From an uncultured Corynebacterium sp. (GTDB lineage: Bacteria > Actinomycetota > Actinomycetes > Mycobacteriales > Mycobacteriaceae), in assembly GCA_946223355.1 (NCBI GenBank), contig CAMIPB010000012.1, positions 5,480-69,479 of the forward strand: 64,000 nucleotides of DNA, given 5' to 3'. Positions 18,801 through 27,508 of the stretch are shown here, piece by piece; positions within the stretch are counted from its first letter, which is position 1; every line of letters starts with the position of its first letter. Under the pieces are notes generated by a model, which was given only the letters and a program-made list of their open reading frames with translations, ran no database searches and had not been told where the DNA came from. A program made the translations under genes and the position numbers.

Positions 18801-19127
18801 TTCTCCAGTTGGATCAATATCCCGTAGCTTTGGGGACTGTGCCAGGGTTGCCAGGCGGGTACGGATACGCTGGTTGAGCTCCTGTGCAGCCTTGCGGGTA
18901 AAGGTAAGCCCAAGGACTTCTTCCGGGCGCGCATAGCCATTGGCAACAAGCCACACAACGCGTGCGGCCATCGTCTCAGTCTTACCCGCACCAGCGCCCG
19001 CAACGACAAGCATGGGGCCAGGATCGGCGCCGATAATGTCTGCCTGTTGCTCCGTAGGTCTGTGCTCTTGCTGGAGCACCTTGGACAGCAAAACCGGATT
19101 AATAGTAGGGGCTGGTTGATTAGTCAT
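15876..19127 (-). CDS. adnB: AdnB: lead motor-nuclease of double-strand break resection
   Basis: A 1083-residue fused helicase-nuclease. The N-terminal UvrD-like motor has an intact Walker A (VVAGAGAGKTETMAARV), motif II VMLDEYQDTSHPQR, GDPMQAIYGWRGA, HSSKGLEWDTVCVIH and FYVALTRAAKELV. The C-terminal RecB-type nuclease has GTAFHSWLEERF (His), RGRMDAVFDEG (Asp) and LVVDWKTGRKP (D-x-K). In mycobacteria AdnB pairs with AdnA and supplies the ATP-driven unwinding. Its start overlaps the adnA stop by 8 bases, so translation is probably coupled. Confidence 0.92.
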   Translation of the reverse strand: MTNQPAPTINPVLLSKVLQQEHRPTEQQADIIGADPGPMLVVAGAGAGKTETMAARVVWLVANGYARPEEVLGLTFTRKAAQELNQRIRTRLATLAQSPKLRDIDPTGEIARTLENIVPHVTTYDAYAGELIREYGLLVPTEPSTNQLTKAQMHALVHEVVTDYTGELSSATKVDDTVEKVITLLGEIDSNLMHMDEVFEQADIFEKNMYDVPVAGKKPEDYFAQTVQKWLDTNTVRKELLPVAAEVKRRLRRDNATTFAEQMSLAARMAKEHTTVGASQRSRYRVVMLDEYQDTSHPQRILLRSLFGGGMGQEDPERRLTVTAVGDPMQAIYGWRGATEENLHAFVSDFPQADGSPAFRRQLTTSWRNPGDVLRMANVVSDAVLGTGDDRPVAPLEPRDNAGSGTVRLGYFSDAQQELDFVASTLAQRYAEQGSELSAAVLCRKSKFVPGIAAALAERGVPYEITNLAGLINVPEVRDILSLATMLVRPQASSAALRVLSGPMVGLSVADLEVLLRRVRNLTGEAQKTEEDVAKEPVARMRSQIAEILQRRPDMVFGLADAVADLGEHERYSAEGLERLHDLAARLRHLRSYSLHKSYVDVFADIDSMFGIRTEVLARGEAHGSAQLDRFMDIVADFGSGSLDSLLDFFNLAEDYDRGLDKTAVAPKKGAVQLSTIHSSKGLEWDTVCVIHQHAGTHKAKVNTFLTNPQLLVDEECTITEEAENRSKLSGLGKAYTDERRADVAAESERLFYVALTRAAKELVVTASAGESNPEPYEHFAAMAQAAPECVHTWDVDVADDEDKKNSQTTSDNAGALEEKPEESGLFPQLHVPVAVKAGADAVRKAMQQLPERTAGETYDFWEVEANALIEEYRALETPVVEVEQPKEMTASDMVALARDPDEFARRRRRPVPFKPNRYAKRGTAFHSWLEERFAMRPLLAEDELPGFEEEITAEELENLKARFLESQWADRSPEYVEQAFEYNIDSTVLRGRMDAVFDEGDHWLVVDWKTGRKPQASEMKAARLQLAVYAEGWRRVSPDDRPVKAAFHYISSNETYFSDTFGGADELSALLNSAIEDAESAN

Positions 19128-22100
19128 TTGTTGTCAGCTGTCCTTCTGGTTGTACTGGGCAGGAAGTCTTAAACGAGCAGAAATCGCAGTTCTTGCCCTT
19201 GATTGCAATCAGTTGCGGCGAGCGGGTGTGTTCTAACAAAGCTGGGAGCTGTTGAGCGAATTCGTCCAGCTTCTCGCCATCAAGAGCCACCTGAGTTCGT
19301 TCGCCAAGCTTCTTAGTTTTTGCTCCTGCATACATCAATGTGGCGTCTTCAATGGGGACTCCGTCGCCTTGCACCACAATGACATCCCCGTCCTGGGTAG
19401 GAGATTCCGTAATTTGACCGTGCCGCAGCGCCAGCTGGTAGGCTTTCAGCTGCGGATGATCAATCATGGAATCATTATTGGGCATCTTGTAACCGGTCTT
19501 GAGATCTAGAATTCGAATCTTGTCCCCGACGCGTTGCAACTCATCCGCGCGACCCCTAATACGGATACCATCTGCGACCTCGACGTCAATGCTTACTTCA
19601 AATCCCGCGGCTTGCCCATCAGCGGCATACTTCGCGTGGAAACGTTCGGTGTTATCCAAAATGCGCTCAAACTCAGCGATTTCTCGTGCGCGCTTCCACT
19701 GCGGAGTGGTGAGGATTTCCTCATAAGCTTCTAGGACTTCAGCGCGAGCAAGTTCGCGGTCAACGCCGCGCCCCAAGGCCTCGTAATATACGTGTGCCAA
19801 GTTTCCGGTGGGGAGTTTTATGTCCTCAGGCTTCTCCTCCGCGGCGTCACTGAGCACAGCCTGCATAGGGCACGTTCCCAGGCTTTCAATCCGCGAGGGT
19901 GACAGGCTCGTGCGTCCTGGGCGCTCTCGCTGTGCTGCGGTCTCACGCGCACTCCACCATTGATCTGGGTCTGCGCCTGGGACTCCGGCTTGCGCCATTC
20001 GAGCTAGTTGGCGTGCAGCCTGCTTTTTATCCACTTCACTGGACTCTGTACTGCACACGATGGCTCTAAGCCGTCCAATGAATGCCGGTGCAGAAAGCAG
20101 ACGGACAGAAACTTCCTCAGTGCCAGCGCCATCGACAGAATCCACTGCAGCCGGGTCTTCTAAGTTCACAGTTTGTGGCTCTACGTTCCATAAGCGGGCG
20201 GCTTCCTCGATGAAACGTGATGGCTCAAGGACATCGTCCCCGTCATCAGTTTCAACGGTAGTCACCACTAGTTTGGTGCGATGGCGGGTACACGCCACGT
20301 TGAACAAGCGACGTTCTTCTTTGAGTCTGTCTGCGGCATGCGAGACTGGAATGTCAGGATCGATGTCATGATCCAGCAAGTCCAGCAGATCTTCCTGGCC
20401 AAATAAGGATCCGGTTTCTCCAAGCGATGGCCAGCTTCCTTCCTGAACACCGGCCACGATGACGGTATCCCATTCGCGTCCTACCGTGCCATGTGCAGTC
20501 AAAATGCTTACGGCATCGGGAGCAGATAAACGCCTATCTCGCACGCCTGTAGGTAGCTCCTGTGACGTGATGTACTCAATTGTGGTTTTCAAACTGTAAT
20601 CTGCACGGCGCTCGGCCAAGTCACCAAAGGCATCAAACAAAGTCATGACCGCGTCCAAATCTCGGTCTGCTTGTGAGCCTGTCGCTCCGCCTCGCAGTGC
20701 CGCTGTTTGCAAGCGGGTAGACAAGTTGGTGGCATCCCAGACAGCCCACAGCACCTGTTCATTTTCCACATCTGCGGCGATGGCTTCACGTCCAGCGGTG
20801 AGCACATGGACTGTGCGATTGAGTACAGCAAACTCACGCTCGGTAAGGACATCCTCTAGTTCCTGGTGAACCCCATCTGGTCGCTCGAGAACTTGCTTGA
20901 GCGTGTCCACCGCTCGCTGTTCAGGAGCCCAGCGGCGCAGCCCGCGCAAAAGACGCCGCAAACTAACAGGATCTGCGCCGCCCACCGGCCCGGTGATGAG
21001 CTCATCCAATTCGCTCGAAGTGAGTTGAGAAATACCTTCATCGACCGCTTTCAAAGCTAACAGCAGGTTAGCCACGATGCGCTGCTCCGCCAACACCACA
21101 TCCGTGGGGTTAATTGCTACAGGGACTCCAGCTGCAAGCAACGCCCTACGCATGCGGCCAATCTGCGCCATGTCGCGCACAATCACGGCAATGTCTTTCC
21201 ATGCCACATGATCAATTAAATGCCGGCGGCGTACAACATCCGCTACGTAACTAAGGTGTGCATGCGCACTCGTAGCGATGGTGATTTCGCGAGAGGAATC
21301 GGTGCCCCTTCGGGGAGTCTCCAAACTAATTCTGTTCGAGCTGGCAACCTGCTTACTAAAATCCAGGAAGAAATCTTCATTCGCGCCGCGAAATCCAAAA
21401 ACAGCCTGTTCCCTATCTCCTGCCACCACTGCTAACTCTGCGTGCTCAACCAGTACGCGAAGTAGTTGGCCAGACATTGGATCAAGTAGCTGCGCATCGT
21501 CCACGATTACCGTGTGCCATCGCTCCTCCACGAGCGTATCAAGATCTTTTTCCAAGACTAGGTTCAGCAGTTCCGGAGCTGAGTATTGATGAGTGCCTGC
21601 CAGGCGCATGGTTTGTTCGTATTCCCGCAGGAAGTGACCAGCCGCAACCCACATGGGACGGTCATGTTCTGTTCCCAGTGCGATAAGGCTTTCTGGGCTT
21701 TGTTGGCGCTCAACCGCGCGAAGCAGAAAGTCACGTAATGCACGAGCGAAGCCAACATAACCTAAAGCCGGGCGGATCCACTCGGGCCATATTTGTTGTG
21801 ATTCTGGTGCGGTTTGTGCATGGTGAGCGTGCTGGGTGAGCATGTCACGAAAAGCCGCGTCTTGCTCAGCACCGGTGAGCATACGAATCTCGTCATCCGA
21901 TTCCATGCGTAACAATGCAAAGGCCAACGAGTGCACTGATCGCACCAACGTCTCTTTAGACGAATAGCTATCTGCGCCTGCAGCAAGATTAAAACTATTA
22001 ATGATTTCTCGGCGCAGACGCGCTCCCGATTCTTTGTCCGGGGACACCACAAGGATTCCGCTGGGGTCAGCTCCTTGGGAAATCTTTTGAACAACGATGT

Positions 22101-22251
22101 CCGCGACCAACGAGGTAACACCGCTGCCCGCTACGCCTTCGATCCACCATTTACCGCTGCTAGGAAGTTCAAAATCCCACGCCCTGGGGGAAGCTTGTTC
22201 TTGATTTCGGGAGAGCTTGACGCGGGGCTGCGAAGGCATAGAAAGAGTCAT
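19120..22251 (-). CDS. adnA: AdnA: partner subunit with decayed motor and intact nuclease
   Basis: A 1043-residue paralogue of AdnB. The motor domain is recognisable (GDREQAVFGFRGANEDF, LTAHGTVGREWDTVIVAG, FNVACTRHRTKLVVT), but the Walker A reads GVAGSGVTSL with Val where the Lys should be, and motif II reads IVDDAQLLD with Asp in place of the catalytic Glu. The C-terminal nuclease is complete: His in GNLAHVYYEAL, then RGRADEL and RILDLKTG. Four Cys (LGTCP and CDFCSFKTSC) fit an Fe-S cluster as in AddB-type nucleases. In mycobacteria the AdnA ATPase is reported to be dispensable, which fits a lost ATPase here. Confidence 0.9.
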   Translation of the reverse strand: MTLSMPSQPRVKLSRNQEQASPRAWDFELPSSGKWWIEGVAGSGVTSLVADIVVQKISQGADPSGILVVSPDKESGARLRREIINSFNLAAGADSYSSKETLVRSVHSLAFALLRMESDDEIRMLTGAEQDAAFRDMLTQHAHHAQTAPESQQIWPEWIRPALGYVGFARALRDFLLRAVERQQSPESLIALGTEHDRPMWVAAGHFLREYEQTMRLAGTHQYSAPELLNLVLEKDLDTLVEERWHTVIVDDAQLLDPMSGQLLRVLVEHAELAVVAGDREQAVFGFRGANEDFFLDFSKQVASSNRISLETPRRGTDSSREITIATSAHAHLSYVADVVRRRHLIDHVAWKDIAVIVRDMAQIGRMRRALLAAGVPVAINPTDVVLAEQRIVANLLLALKAVDEGISQLTSSELDELITGPVGGADPVSLRRLLRGLRRWAPEQRAVDTLKQVLERPDGVHQELEDVLTEREFAVLNRTVHVLTAGREAIAADVENEQVLWAVWDATNLSTRLQTAALRGGATGSQADRDLDAVMTLFDAFGDLAERRADYSLKTTIEYITSQELPTGVRDRRLSAPDAVSILTAHGTVGREWDTVIVAGVQEGSWPSLGETGSLFGQEDLLDLLDHDIDPDIPVSHAADRLKEERRLFNVACTRHRTKLVVTTVETDDGDDVLEPSRFIEEAARLWNVEPQTVNLEDPAAVDSVDGAGTEEVSVRLLSAPAFIGRLRAIVCSTESSEVDKKQAARQLARMAQAGVPGADPDQWWSARETAAQRERPGRTSLSPSRIESLGTCPMQAVLSDAAEEKPEDIKLPTGNLAHVYYEALGRGVDRELARAEVLEAYEEILTTPQWKRAREIAEFERILDNTERFHAKYAADGQAAGFEVSIDVEVADGIRIRGRADELQRVGDKIRILDLKTGYKMPNNDSMIDHPQLKAYQLALRHGQITESPTQDGDVIVVQGDGVPIEDATLMYAGAKTKKLGERTQVALDGEKLDEFAQQLPALLEHTRSPQLIAIKGKNCDFCSFKTSCPVQPEGQLTTND

Positions 22252-22254
22252 GCC

Positions 22255-23082
22255 TTACATTGTGGCACCTGCCTGAGACATAAGCAGGGATTCCACCCGC
22301 TCGATGCTCGAACGCATGTGCGCCTTGGAGCCTGGGTGCAGGTCATTTACGTGCCGTCGATAGGCTACTGAGCGCAAAAGAAGCTGGTCAAAATGCTCAA
22401 TAAAATTAAAGCGCTGGCAGACCGCATCATCAACAGCACCGTGGATAAGGCCGTCAACGATAGCTAAGGCTGCGGAGTATCCGCGGGGACGCAGGTGTGC
22501 GGTAGGCATAATTGTGGTTATCACTGGAGCCTGCGATCCGCTGTACAGAGTGGAGGCAACCATGTCGGCATGCCCCACCACAAGTTGCGCAGGATTAACC
22601 GGCAGCTCCCGGTAGGCTTCTCCGGTCTCCTCCCAAGCGAGTTGTTCAGCGCGAGCAAACACATCCGTGCGCGTCGCGGCATTTCCCGCATTGGGCAAAG
22701 AGACGCGAGCATCCTCCAATGCTTCCTCCACTCGCAACGCCAGCATCGCAGTTTCATCAATCCGCTTGGCCGGCTCCCCCGGAACGTAGGCGGATGCAAG
22801 CCAACCAGCTACGTTGTAACGACCATCAGTTGAGCGTAATGGCTTGACCACACGCGCACCTTCCACGGTCAGCTTTTCTCGCACGCGCGCAGAAAACGCA
22901 CCGAAGGTCCCGGTTTCAGAAAACACTGTATCGCCAATGAGCCAACCATTTGACCAGGCCGCCCCCAGTTGCTTCGGAGAGTTTCCTCGCATCGCCGCAG
23001 TGCTGGACGTCGTAAAGGCGGAAACAACATGCTGTGGAGGGATCTGGGACAATTCGCTTCCTTCGTTCTGGTACAAACTCAT
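22255..23082 (-). CDS. TIGR02569 family protein
   Basis: A 275-residue cytoplasmic protein of the actinobacterial TIGR02569 family (Rv3205c type), of unknown function. The segment NGWLIGDTVFSETGTFGAFSARV with ARVVKPLRSTDGRY and the late VVGHADMVASTLY resembles an aminoglycoside-phosphotransferase-like fold, an inference I cannot test here. It ends three bases before adnA starts and shares its transcript. A TACGAT hexamer lies 9 bases before the ATG. Confidence 0.8.
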   Translation of the reverse strand: MSLYQNEGSELSQIPPQHVVSAFTTSSTAAMRGNSPKQLGAAWSNGWLIGDTVFSETGTFGAFSARVREKLTVEGARVVKPLRSTDGRYNVAGWLASAYVPGEPAKRIDETAMLALRVEEALEDARVSLPNAGNAATRTDVFARAEQLAWEETGEAYRELPVNPAQLVVGHADMVASTLYSGSQAPVITTIMPTAHLRPRGYSAALAIVDGLIHGAVDDAVCQRFNFIEHFDQLLLRSVAYRRHVNDLHPGSKAHMRSSIERVESLLMSQAGATM

Positions 23083-23177
23083 TCGGTACTAATCGTATTC
23101 TTTACCTCAAGGCTATACACAACCAAACCGAGCGAGACTAAACCGACCAAGCGAGAGTTAACTAGTGATAGCTATAG

Positions 23178-24179
23178 CTAACGCGGCTGCTTGGGTGCGG
23201 CAGCGTCTTTAGTACCCGGATTCGGGTATGGCCAAGGATTTGGCTCACAAGTATCTCCATTGTCTGGATAGACACCCTCGGGAGAAATCTTATGTAGTTC
23301 CTTGTTGGACAGTGAGAGCGTCTGCTGCATCATAACTGGAGCCAGGCCACCGTTTTGCGTGCATGGTTGGTGGTCTGCGTATCCAATTGCGTGCCCAAAC
23401 TCATGGTTAATGAGGTACTGGCGGTAGTTTCCCAGATCGCCTTCGAATGGACTTGCACCACGTACCCAGCGTGATTCATTAATCACCACGGTCGAGGCAC
23501 CAGTAATGGCGGTGTGACACGAGGTCTCCAAAGAAATGTGAGAACCACACAGCTGCGCCGTTGTATCTGCTGATGCCAAGCGGAACGTCGTGTCTGGGTT
23601 ATCCTCAGGCTTAACGTGGACGAACCTAAAGCGGTCTTCTTCAATCCAGCCTCGCGGGTCCGCAAGCGTGGCATCAATAATTGCCGCGAACGCGGTATCG
23701 CCACCGTAGCCCGCCGTGTTCACACCATTTTCCACTTCCACGGCGTATCGCACAGTTTTCTCGGTCCCTTTGCCCGCCTCTTGGCCCGGCTTTCCGACGC
23801 TCCTGTATGTGCCCTCGCCCTTTTGGGTGAACTTGCCCCCCGGAGGAAGATCAAAAATAGACGAGTCTTTGTGTTCAGATTGGGCCGGATCTGGACCTAC
23901 CGGTGACGGAGTCTCTGAGACATCTCCAGCCTGGTCATCTGCCCCTTCGTCCTCGCTGACGTTACCCACATCCCCTTCACGGGCAGCCGATGTGGCGGCG
24001 GCGGAGTTCGCCGCCGGATTTACATCATCGCCCCGAACAACATCGACGAGCACCCACGCTGTAATAACAGTCAGTATGGGTATGGCAACAACACGCCACC
24101 AGCCAAATTCCGCGGCAAATTGTTGAATTGCTGCGGTGGCTGACCTCTGCTGGGTCGCCGGGCGATGCTTAGAGCTCAT
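23178..24179 (-). CDS. DUF3152 membrane-anchored metalloprotease-like protein
   Basis: A 333-residue protein with a single N-terminal membrane helix (VVAIPILTVITAWVLVDVV), an Asp/Glu/Ser/Pro linker, and a C-terminal DUF3152 domain. The domain has the metzincin-type zinc motif HEFGHAIGYADH and four Cys (AQLCGSH, ETSCHTA, HQPCTQ, DTCEP) that may form disulfides outside the cell. It corresponds to Rv3207c. A protease role is inferred from the zinc motif only. It starts 11 bases after the DUF3107 gene. Confidence 0.85.
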   Translation of the reverse strand: MSSKHRPATQQRSATAAIQQFAAEFGWWRVVAIPILTVITAWVLVDVVRGDDVNPAANSAAATSAAREGDVGNVSEDEGADDQAGDVSETPSPVGPDPAQSEHKDSSIFDLPPGGKFTQKGEGTYRSVGKPGQEAGKGTEKTVRYAVEVENGVNTAGYGGDTAFAAIIDATLADPRGWIEEDRFRFVHVKPEDNPDTTFRLASADTTAQLCGSHISLETSCHTAITGASTVVINESRWVRGASPFEGDLGNYRQYLINHEFGHAIGYADHQPCTQNGGLAPVMMQQTLSLSNKELHKISPEGVYPDNGDTCEPNPWPYPNPGTKDAAAPKQPR

Positions 24180-24190
24180 GGATAAAGAGG

Positions 24191-24421
24191 TTACCCCATG
24201 AACCCAACGCCATGAGTACGCACTGCACCTACCTCAACGTAGACCACGCGCTCAGCGCGAATAATGTATTTACGGCCCTTTTCATCCTCAAGCTCGAAGA
24301 AGCCACCCTGCGTCAGATTCTCATTAATGCGCTGCGTCAACGACGCCTGATCCGTATCTTCATTGCTGACGGTGATTTGAAGCTCACGGGCGGTGTCTGC
24401 AAACCCAAACTTGATATCCAC
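24191..24421 (-). CDS. DUF3107 small protein (TB9.4 / Rv3208A type)
   Basis: A 76-residue protein starting MDIKFGFADTARELQITV with a GTG start. It matches the DUF3107 family of Actinobacteria, unassigned in function. It looks soluble, with alternating strands (YIIRAERVVYVEVG). It lies first in a two-gene run with the DUF3152 gene and is divergent from the DEAD-box helicase gene. Confidence 0.87.
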   Translation of the reverse strand: MDIKFGFADTARELQITVSNEDTDQASLTQRINENLTQGGFFELEDEKGRKYIIRAERVVYVEVGAVRTHGVGFMG

Positions 24422-24519
24422 TGTAAAAATCCCTCTTCCTTAAAAGATCTGGTTTCTGGTTTTTAGTTTCTAGCCTTCTCGGTCTTCCATGATAGACCCC
24501 GCGCCTAGAACAAAAGCGT

Positions 24520-24525
24520 TAATAT
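24520..24525 (+). promoter_or_regulatory. Candidate -10 box of leaderless DEAD-box helicase transcript
   Basis: TAATAT ends 6 bases before the GTG at 24532, which would make transcription start at or next to the start codon. The -35 side is poor, as is usual in corynebacteria. Confidence 0.45.
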
Positions 24526-24531
24526 CGAGGT

Positions 24532-25806
24532 GTGCCTGTTCCTACCGATTCTTCTTCGATGTCTAGTGCGTCTACCGCTGCACCTTCCTCGCCTTCCTTC
24601 ATCTCGCTTGGAGTAGCGGCTGAAATTTGTGATGGGCTTAAGGATCAAGGCATTGAGAATACGTTTGCCATCCAGGAGTTAACCCTACCCATTGCACTGC
24701 GGGGCCATGACCTCATTGGCCAGGCACGCACTGGTATGGGAAAGACTTTAGCCTTTGGCGTTCCACTGTTGGATCGTGTTTTTGATGATGCGGACATCGA
24801 GGAATTAGATGGCACTCCTCGCGCACTGGTCATCGTTCCCACCCGTGAGCTTGCGTTACAAGTTGCGGATGATTTGATTGCCGCTTCTGTCTATACTCCC
24901 GTCGCGGTCACTGCAATTTACGGTGGAACGCCGTATGAGGATCAAGTGGCAGAATTGCAATCTGGCGTTGACGCCATCGTCGGAACGCCCGGACGCCTTA
25001 TTGATTTGCACAACCAAGGGCATCTCACCCTAGACCGGGTAGCCATTTTGGTGCTGGATGAAGCCGATGAAATGCTGGATATGGGGTTTTTGCCGGACAT
25101 TGAAAAGCTGTTCGCAGCAGTTCATGCACAGTCAACATCAGTAGCCAAACCTGCATCCGCTGATAAGCAACGTCGCATCCAAACTCTGTTGTTTTCTGCA
25201 ACAATGCCAGGCCCCATTCTGAGCTTGGCCCGTTCCATGATGAACAAGCCGCTACATATTCGCGCAGAGGTCCCAGGAGCTGCACAAACGCACACAAAGA
25301 CAGAGAAGATTACTCTCTTAAGCCACAAGATGGACAAAATTCCTGTCATTGAAAAGGTGCTCCGTAGCCCACTGTGCGAACGCACCATCATCTTCACGCG
25401 CACCAAACGTAGTGCTGCCGAGGTAGCCGACGATGTGCACAAGATGGGATTCAAAACGAGTGCAGTACACGGCAACTTGAACCAGGCACAGCGGGAAAAG
25501 GCGCTCAATGCCTTCCGCAGCGGTAAGGCAAATGTGCTGGTGGCCACTGACGTGGCTGCGCGTGGAATTGACATTGATGACGTCACGCACGTTATCAACT
25601 ATCAAGTTCCGGATGATCCCATGAGTTTTGTGCACCGCATCGGCCGTACTGGCCGTGCTGGACGCACTGGAACTGCCGTGACGTTGGTTGGCTACGACGA
25701 ACTAGGAAAATGGCGAATCATCAATGACGAATTAAGCCTTGACCTGCCACAACCACCACAGTGGTTTTCAAACTCGCAGGAATTAGCACACGCGCTACAC
25801 TATTAG
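24532..25806 (+). CDS. DEAD-box RNA helicase (RhlE-like)
   Basis: A 424-residue ATP-dependent RNA helicase. Motifs in order: Q motif (FAIQELTLPIAL), Walker A ARTGMGKT, PTRELALQ, TPGRL, LDEADEMLDMGF, FSATMP, then the second RecA domain with IIFTRTKRSA, VLVATDVAARGIDI and HRIGRTGRAGRTG. There is no long C-terminal RNA-binding tail, so it is the short RhlE-like kind (Rv3211 position). It probably acts in ribosome assembly or RNA decay. The GTG at 24532 is chosen from the promoter spacing; ATG at 24559 is possible. Confidence 0.9.
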   Translation: MPVPTDSSSMSSASTAAPSSPSFISLGVAAEICDGLKDQGIENTFAIQELTLPIALRGHDLIGQARTGMGKTLAFGVPLLDRVFDDADIEELDGTPRALVIVPTRELALQVADDLIAASVYTPVAVTAIYGGTPYEDQVAELQSGVDAIVGTPGRLIDLHNQGHLTLDRVAILVLDEADEMLDMGFLPDIEKLFAAVHAQSTSVAKPASADKQRRIQTLLFSATMPGPILSLARSMMNKPLHIRAEVPGAAQTHTKTEKITLLSHKMDKIPVIEKVLRSPLCERTIIFTRTKRSAAEVADDVHKMGFKTSAVHGNLNQAQREKALNAFRSGKANVLVATDVAARGIDIDDVTHVINYQVPDDPMSFVHRIGRTGRAGRTGTAVTLVGYDELGKWRIINDELSLDLPQPPQWFSNSQELAHALHY

Positions 25807-25810
25807 CATC

Positions 25811-27040
25811 ATGAAAAGCACAATTTTACGAGCCACCCGCAGCGACTATATCGCAACTGGGGTGATAACAACTCTAAGCCTTCTAGCTGTTTTCGGAGTC
25901 TGGATTACCTCCGATATTCGAGAAGTTGAATATTCACCAGCACAAAAGGCTTATGACAATAGCCAGGTAATAAATGTGCTTTATGAGCATCCCCAGGAGA
26001 AATTCCACCTTCCAATTGTCGAGCTTGCTGGAGTCCACCGTCCTCTAACCTCAGGAAACCTCCTCATTGCACCGGAAGAAAATGGGGTCAGAGCGGTTGA
26101 TCATACAGGCCAAGATGTGTGGAGCTATAAACGTTCCGATGCAAAACTGTGCTCTCTCGGAACCGCATGGAATAAGGTTATCGCTACCTTTGAGACTGGC
26201 GTCGGGTGCGGTGACGTTGTCGCACTACACGCTGCGAGCGGCAGATACGCTGATACACGTTCTGCCAACAATTCGGCGGAAGTAGCTTCCGTTGGTTCTA
26301 ACGATCGGGTAGGAACCGTTTCTTCAGAGAGAGTCGAGTTATGGCGTTCCGATCTAGTTCGTACTGTTGAATATGGTGAAGTGGAAGCAAAACAGGAAGG
26401 TGACTTCCAGGCTAACGAGGAGTGCACAATCAACTCAGCGCTCACTCGCACAGAGCTGTTAGCGGTATTGGAAACGTGCCCCGGCGACACAGATAAGTCT
26501 TGGCTCCGCCTCCAAAAGGTCACTCCGGAGGACTCACGGAAGCCGGAAGTTGAAAAAGATATACCGATAGACAGTGCTGGGGCTAGATTAATTGCTGTTT
26601 CACAAGATGCCGCTGCTGTTTTCATTCCGGACGATAGCCCTAGAATTGAGTCTTACAACAAGCAGGGCCAAAAAGTCTCCTCAACTCGAGTTACTGCTTC
26701 ACAATCAATTGCTCAAGCTTCGACCCCCTACGCGCCAGCAACTGCAGATCTACCCCACCATATGACTTGGTTTGATGGAGAGCGTCTCTATCTTCTAAAT
26801 CCTGCTTCCTTGGAAGTTGAACACATTATAGAGGAAGCTATCGGCACCGGAATCGCTATGGGCAATAAACTTGTCGTTCCCACCAAGAAGGGAATCTCGG
26901 AATTTGATTGGAATAACGGAAAAATTTTGCGGACCGTGTCAATCGACAGAGGGCACTACTCCGGTTCTGTCCATCTTCAGCGAGTCGGACTGATTCTCGC
27001 GGAAAAACGTGGGAACGAGATAGTTGCCCTAGGCAAATAG
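25811..27040 (+). CDS. Membrane-anchored beta-propeller-like protein (Rv3212 type)
   Basis: A 409-residue protein with one N-terminal membrane helix (ATGVITTLSLLAVFGVWI) and a large outer domain. The domain contains PQQ/quinoprotein-like propeller repeats, for example LLIAPEENGVRAVDHTGQDVWSYKR and KLVVPTKKGISEFDWNNGKILRTV. Three of its Cys sit in an ordered pattern (LCSLG, VGCGD, ETCPG). It follows the helicase gene by four bases, as in Mycobacterium. Function unknown. Confidence 0.75.
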   Translation: MKSTILRATRSDYIATGVITTLSLLAVFGVWITSDIREVEYSPAQKAYDNSQVINVLYEHPQEKFHLPIVELAGVHRPLTSGNLLIAPEENGVRAVDHTGQDVWSYKRSDAKLCSLGTAWNKVIATFETGVGCGDVVALHAASGRYADTRSANNSAEVASVGSNDRVGTVSSERVELWRSDLVRTVEYGEVEAKQEGDFQANEECTINSALTRTELLAVLETCPGDTDKSWLRLQKVTPEDSRKPEVEKDIPIDSAGARLIAVSQDAAAVFIPDDSPRIESYNKQGQKVSSTRVTASQSIAQASTPYAPATADLPHHMTWFDGERLYLLNPASLEVEHIIEEAIGTGIAMGNKLVVPTKKGISEFDWNNGKILRTVSIDRGHYSGSVHLQRVGLILAEKRGNEIVALGK

Positions 27041-27091
27041 ATAAGACTCTGCCCTCAACAAAACACCCCCCTTCTACTGGGACGCTACTGT

Positions 27092-27508
27092 CTAGTAGTT
27101 AAGACGCAACCACTGCACTGATGCTGGAGCAACCAGCAGCAAGTAGAGCACAGCGAGCGCCGAGAACAATACTGCGATTCCTAGGGCGATTGCGCCGCCA
27201 GACATCATTTGGAAGGAACTGGCGGCCAAGATAAATTGCACTAAAACGATTGCCCCACGCCCCCAGCGCGCCCCTTTTAGAAGGCCAATGGATGCAGCGA
27301 TAACAAAGCCAAAAACCAGGGTAATGAAGACCGCCGTGCCAGTTCCCACCCATTGAGAGCTTGAAGCGTCAGAGAGCACATCCGGCGCCTTGCCGTCCAC
27401 AAGGTCCTTGTAGACGAGAAACAAGCCAAAGCCAATTGCAGCAAGTGATTGCACAATAGCGATGGCGGCGGCGATAACGATGGTCTGCGGTGCTTCTGGC
27501 TTATTCAC
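27092..27508 (-). CDS. Small four-TM membrane protein
   Basis: A 138-residue protein with four predicted helices (about 9-33, 57-78, 83-104 and 107-130). I do not recognise a named family; similar integral membrane proteins occur beside this locus in other corynebacteria. It converges on the propeller gene. Confidence 0.7.
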   Translation of the reverse strand: MNKPEAPQTIVIAAAIAIVQSLAAIGFGLFLVYKDLVDGKAPDVLSDASSSQWVGTGTAVFITLVFGFVIAASIGLLKGARWGRGAIVLVQFILAASSFQMMSGGAIALGIAVLFSALAVLYLLLVAPASVQWLRLNY

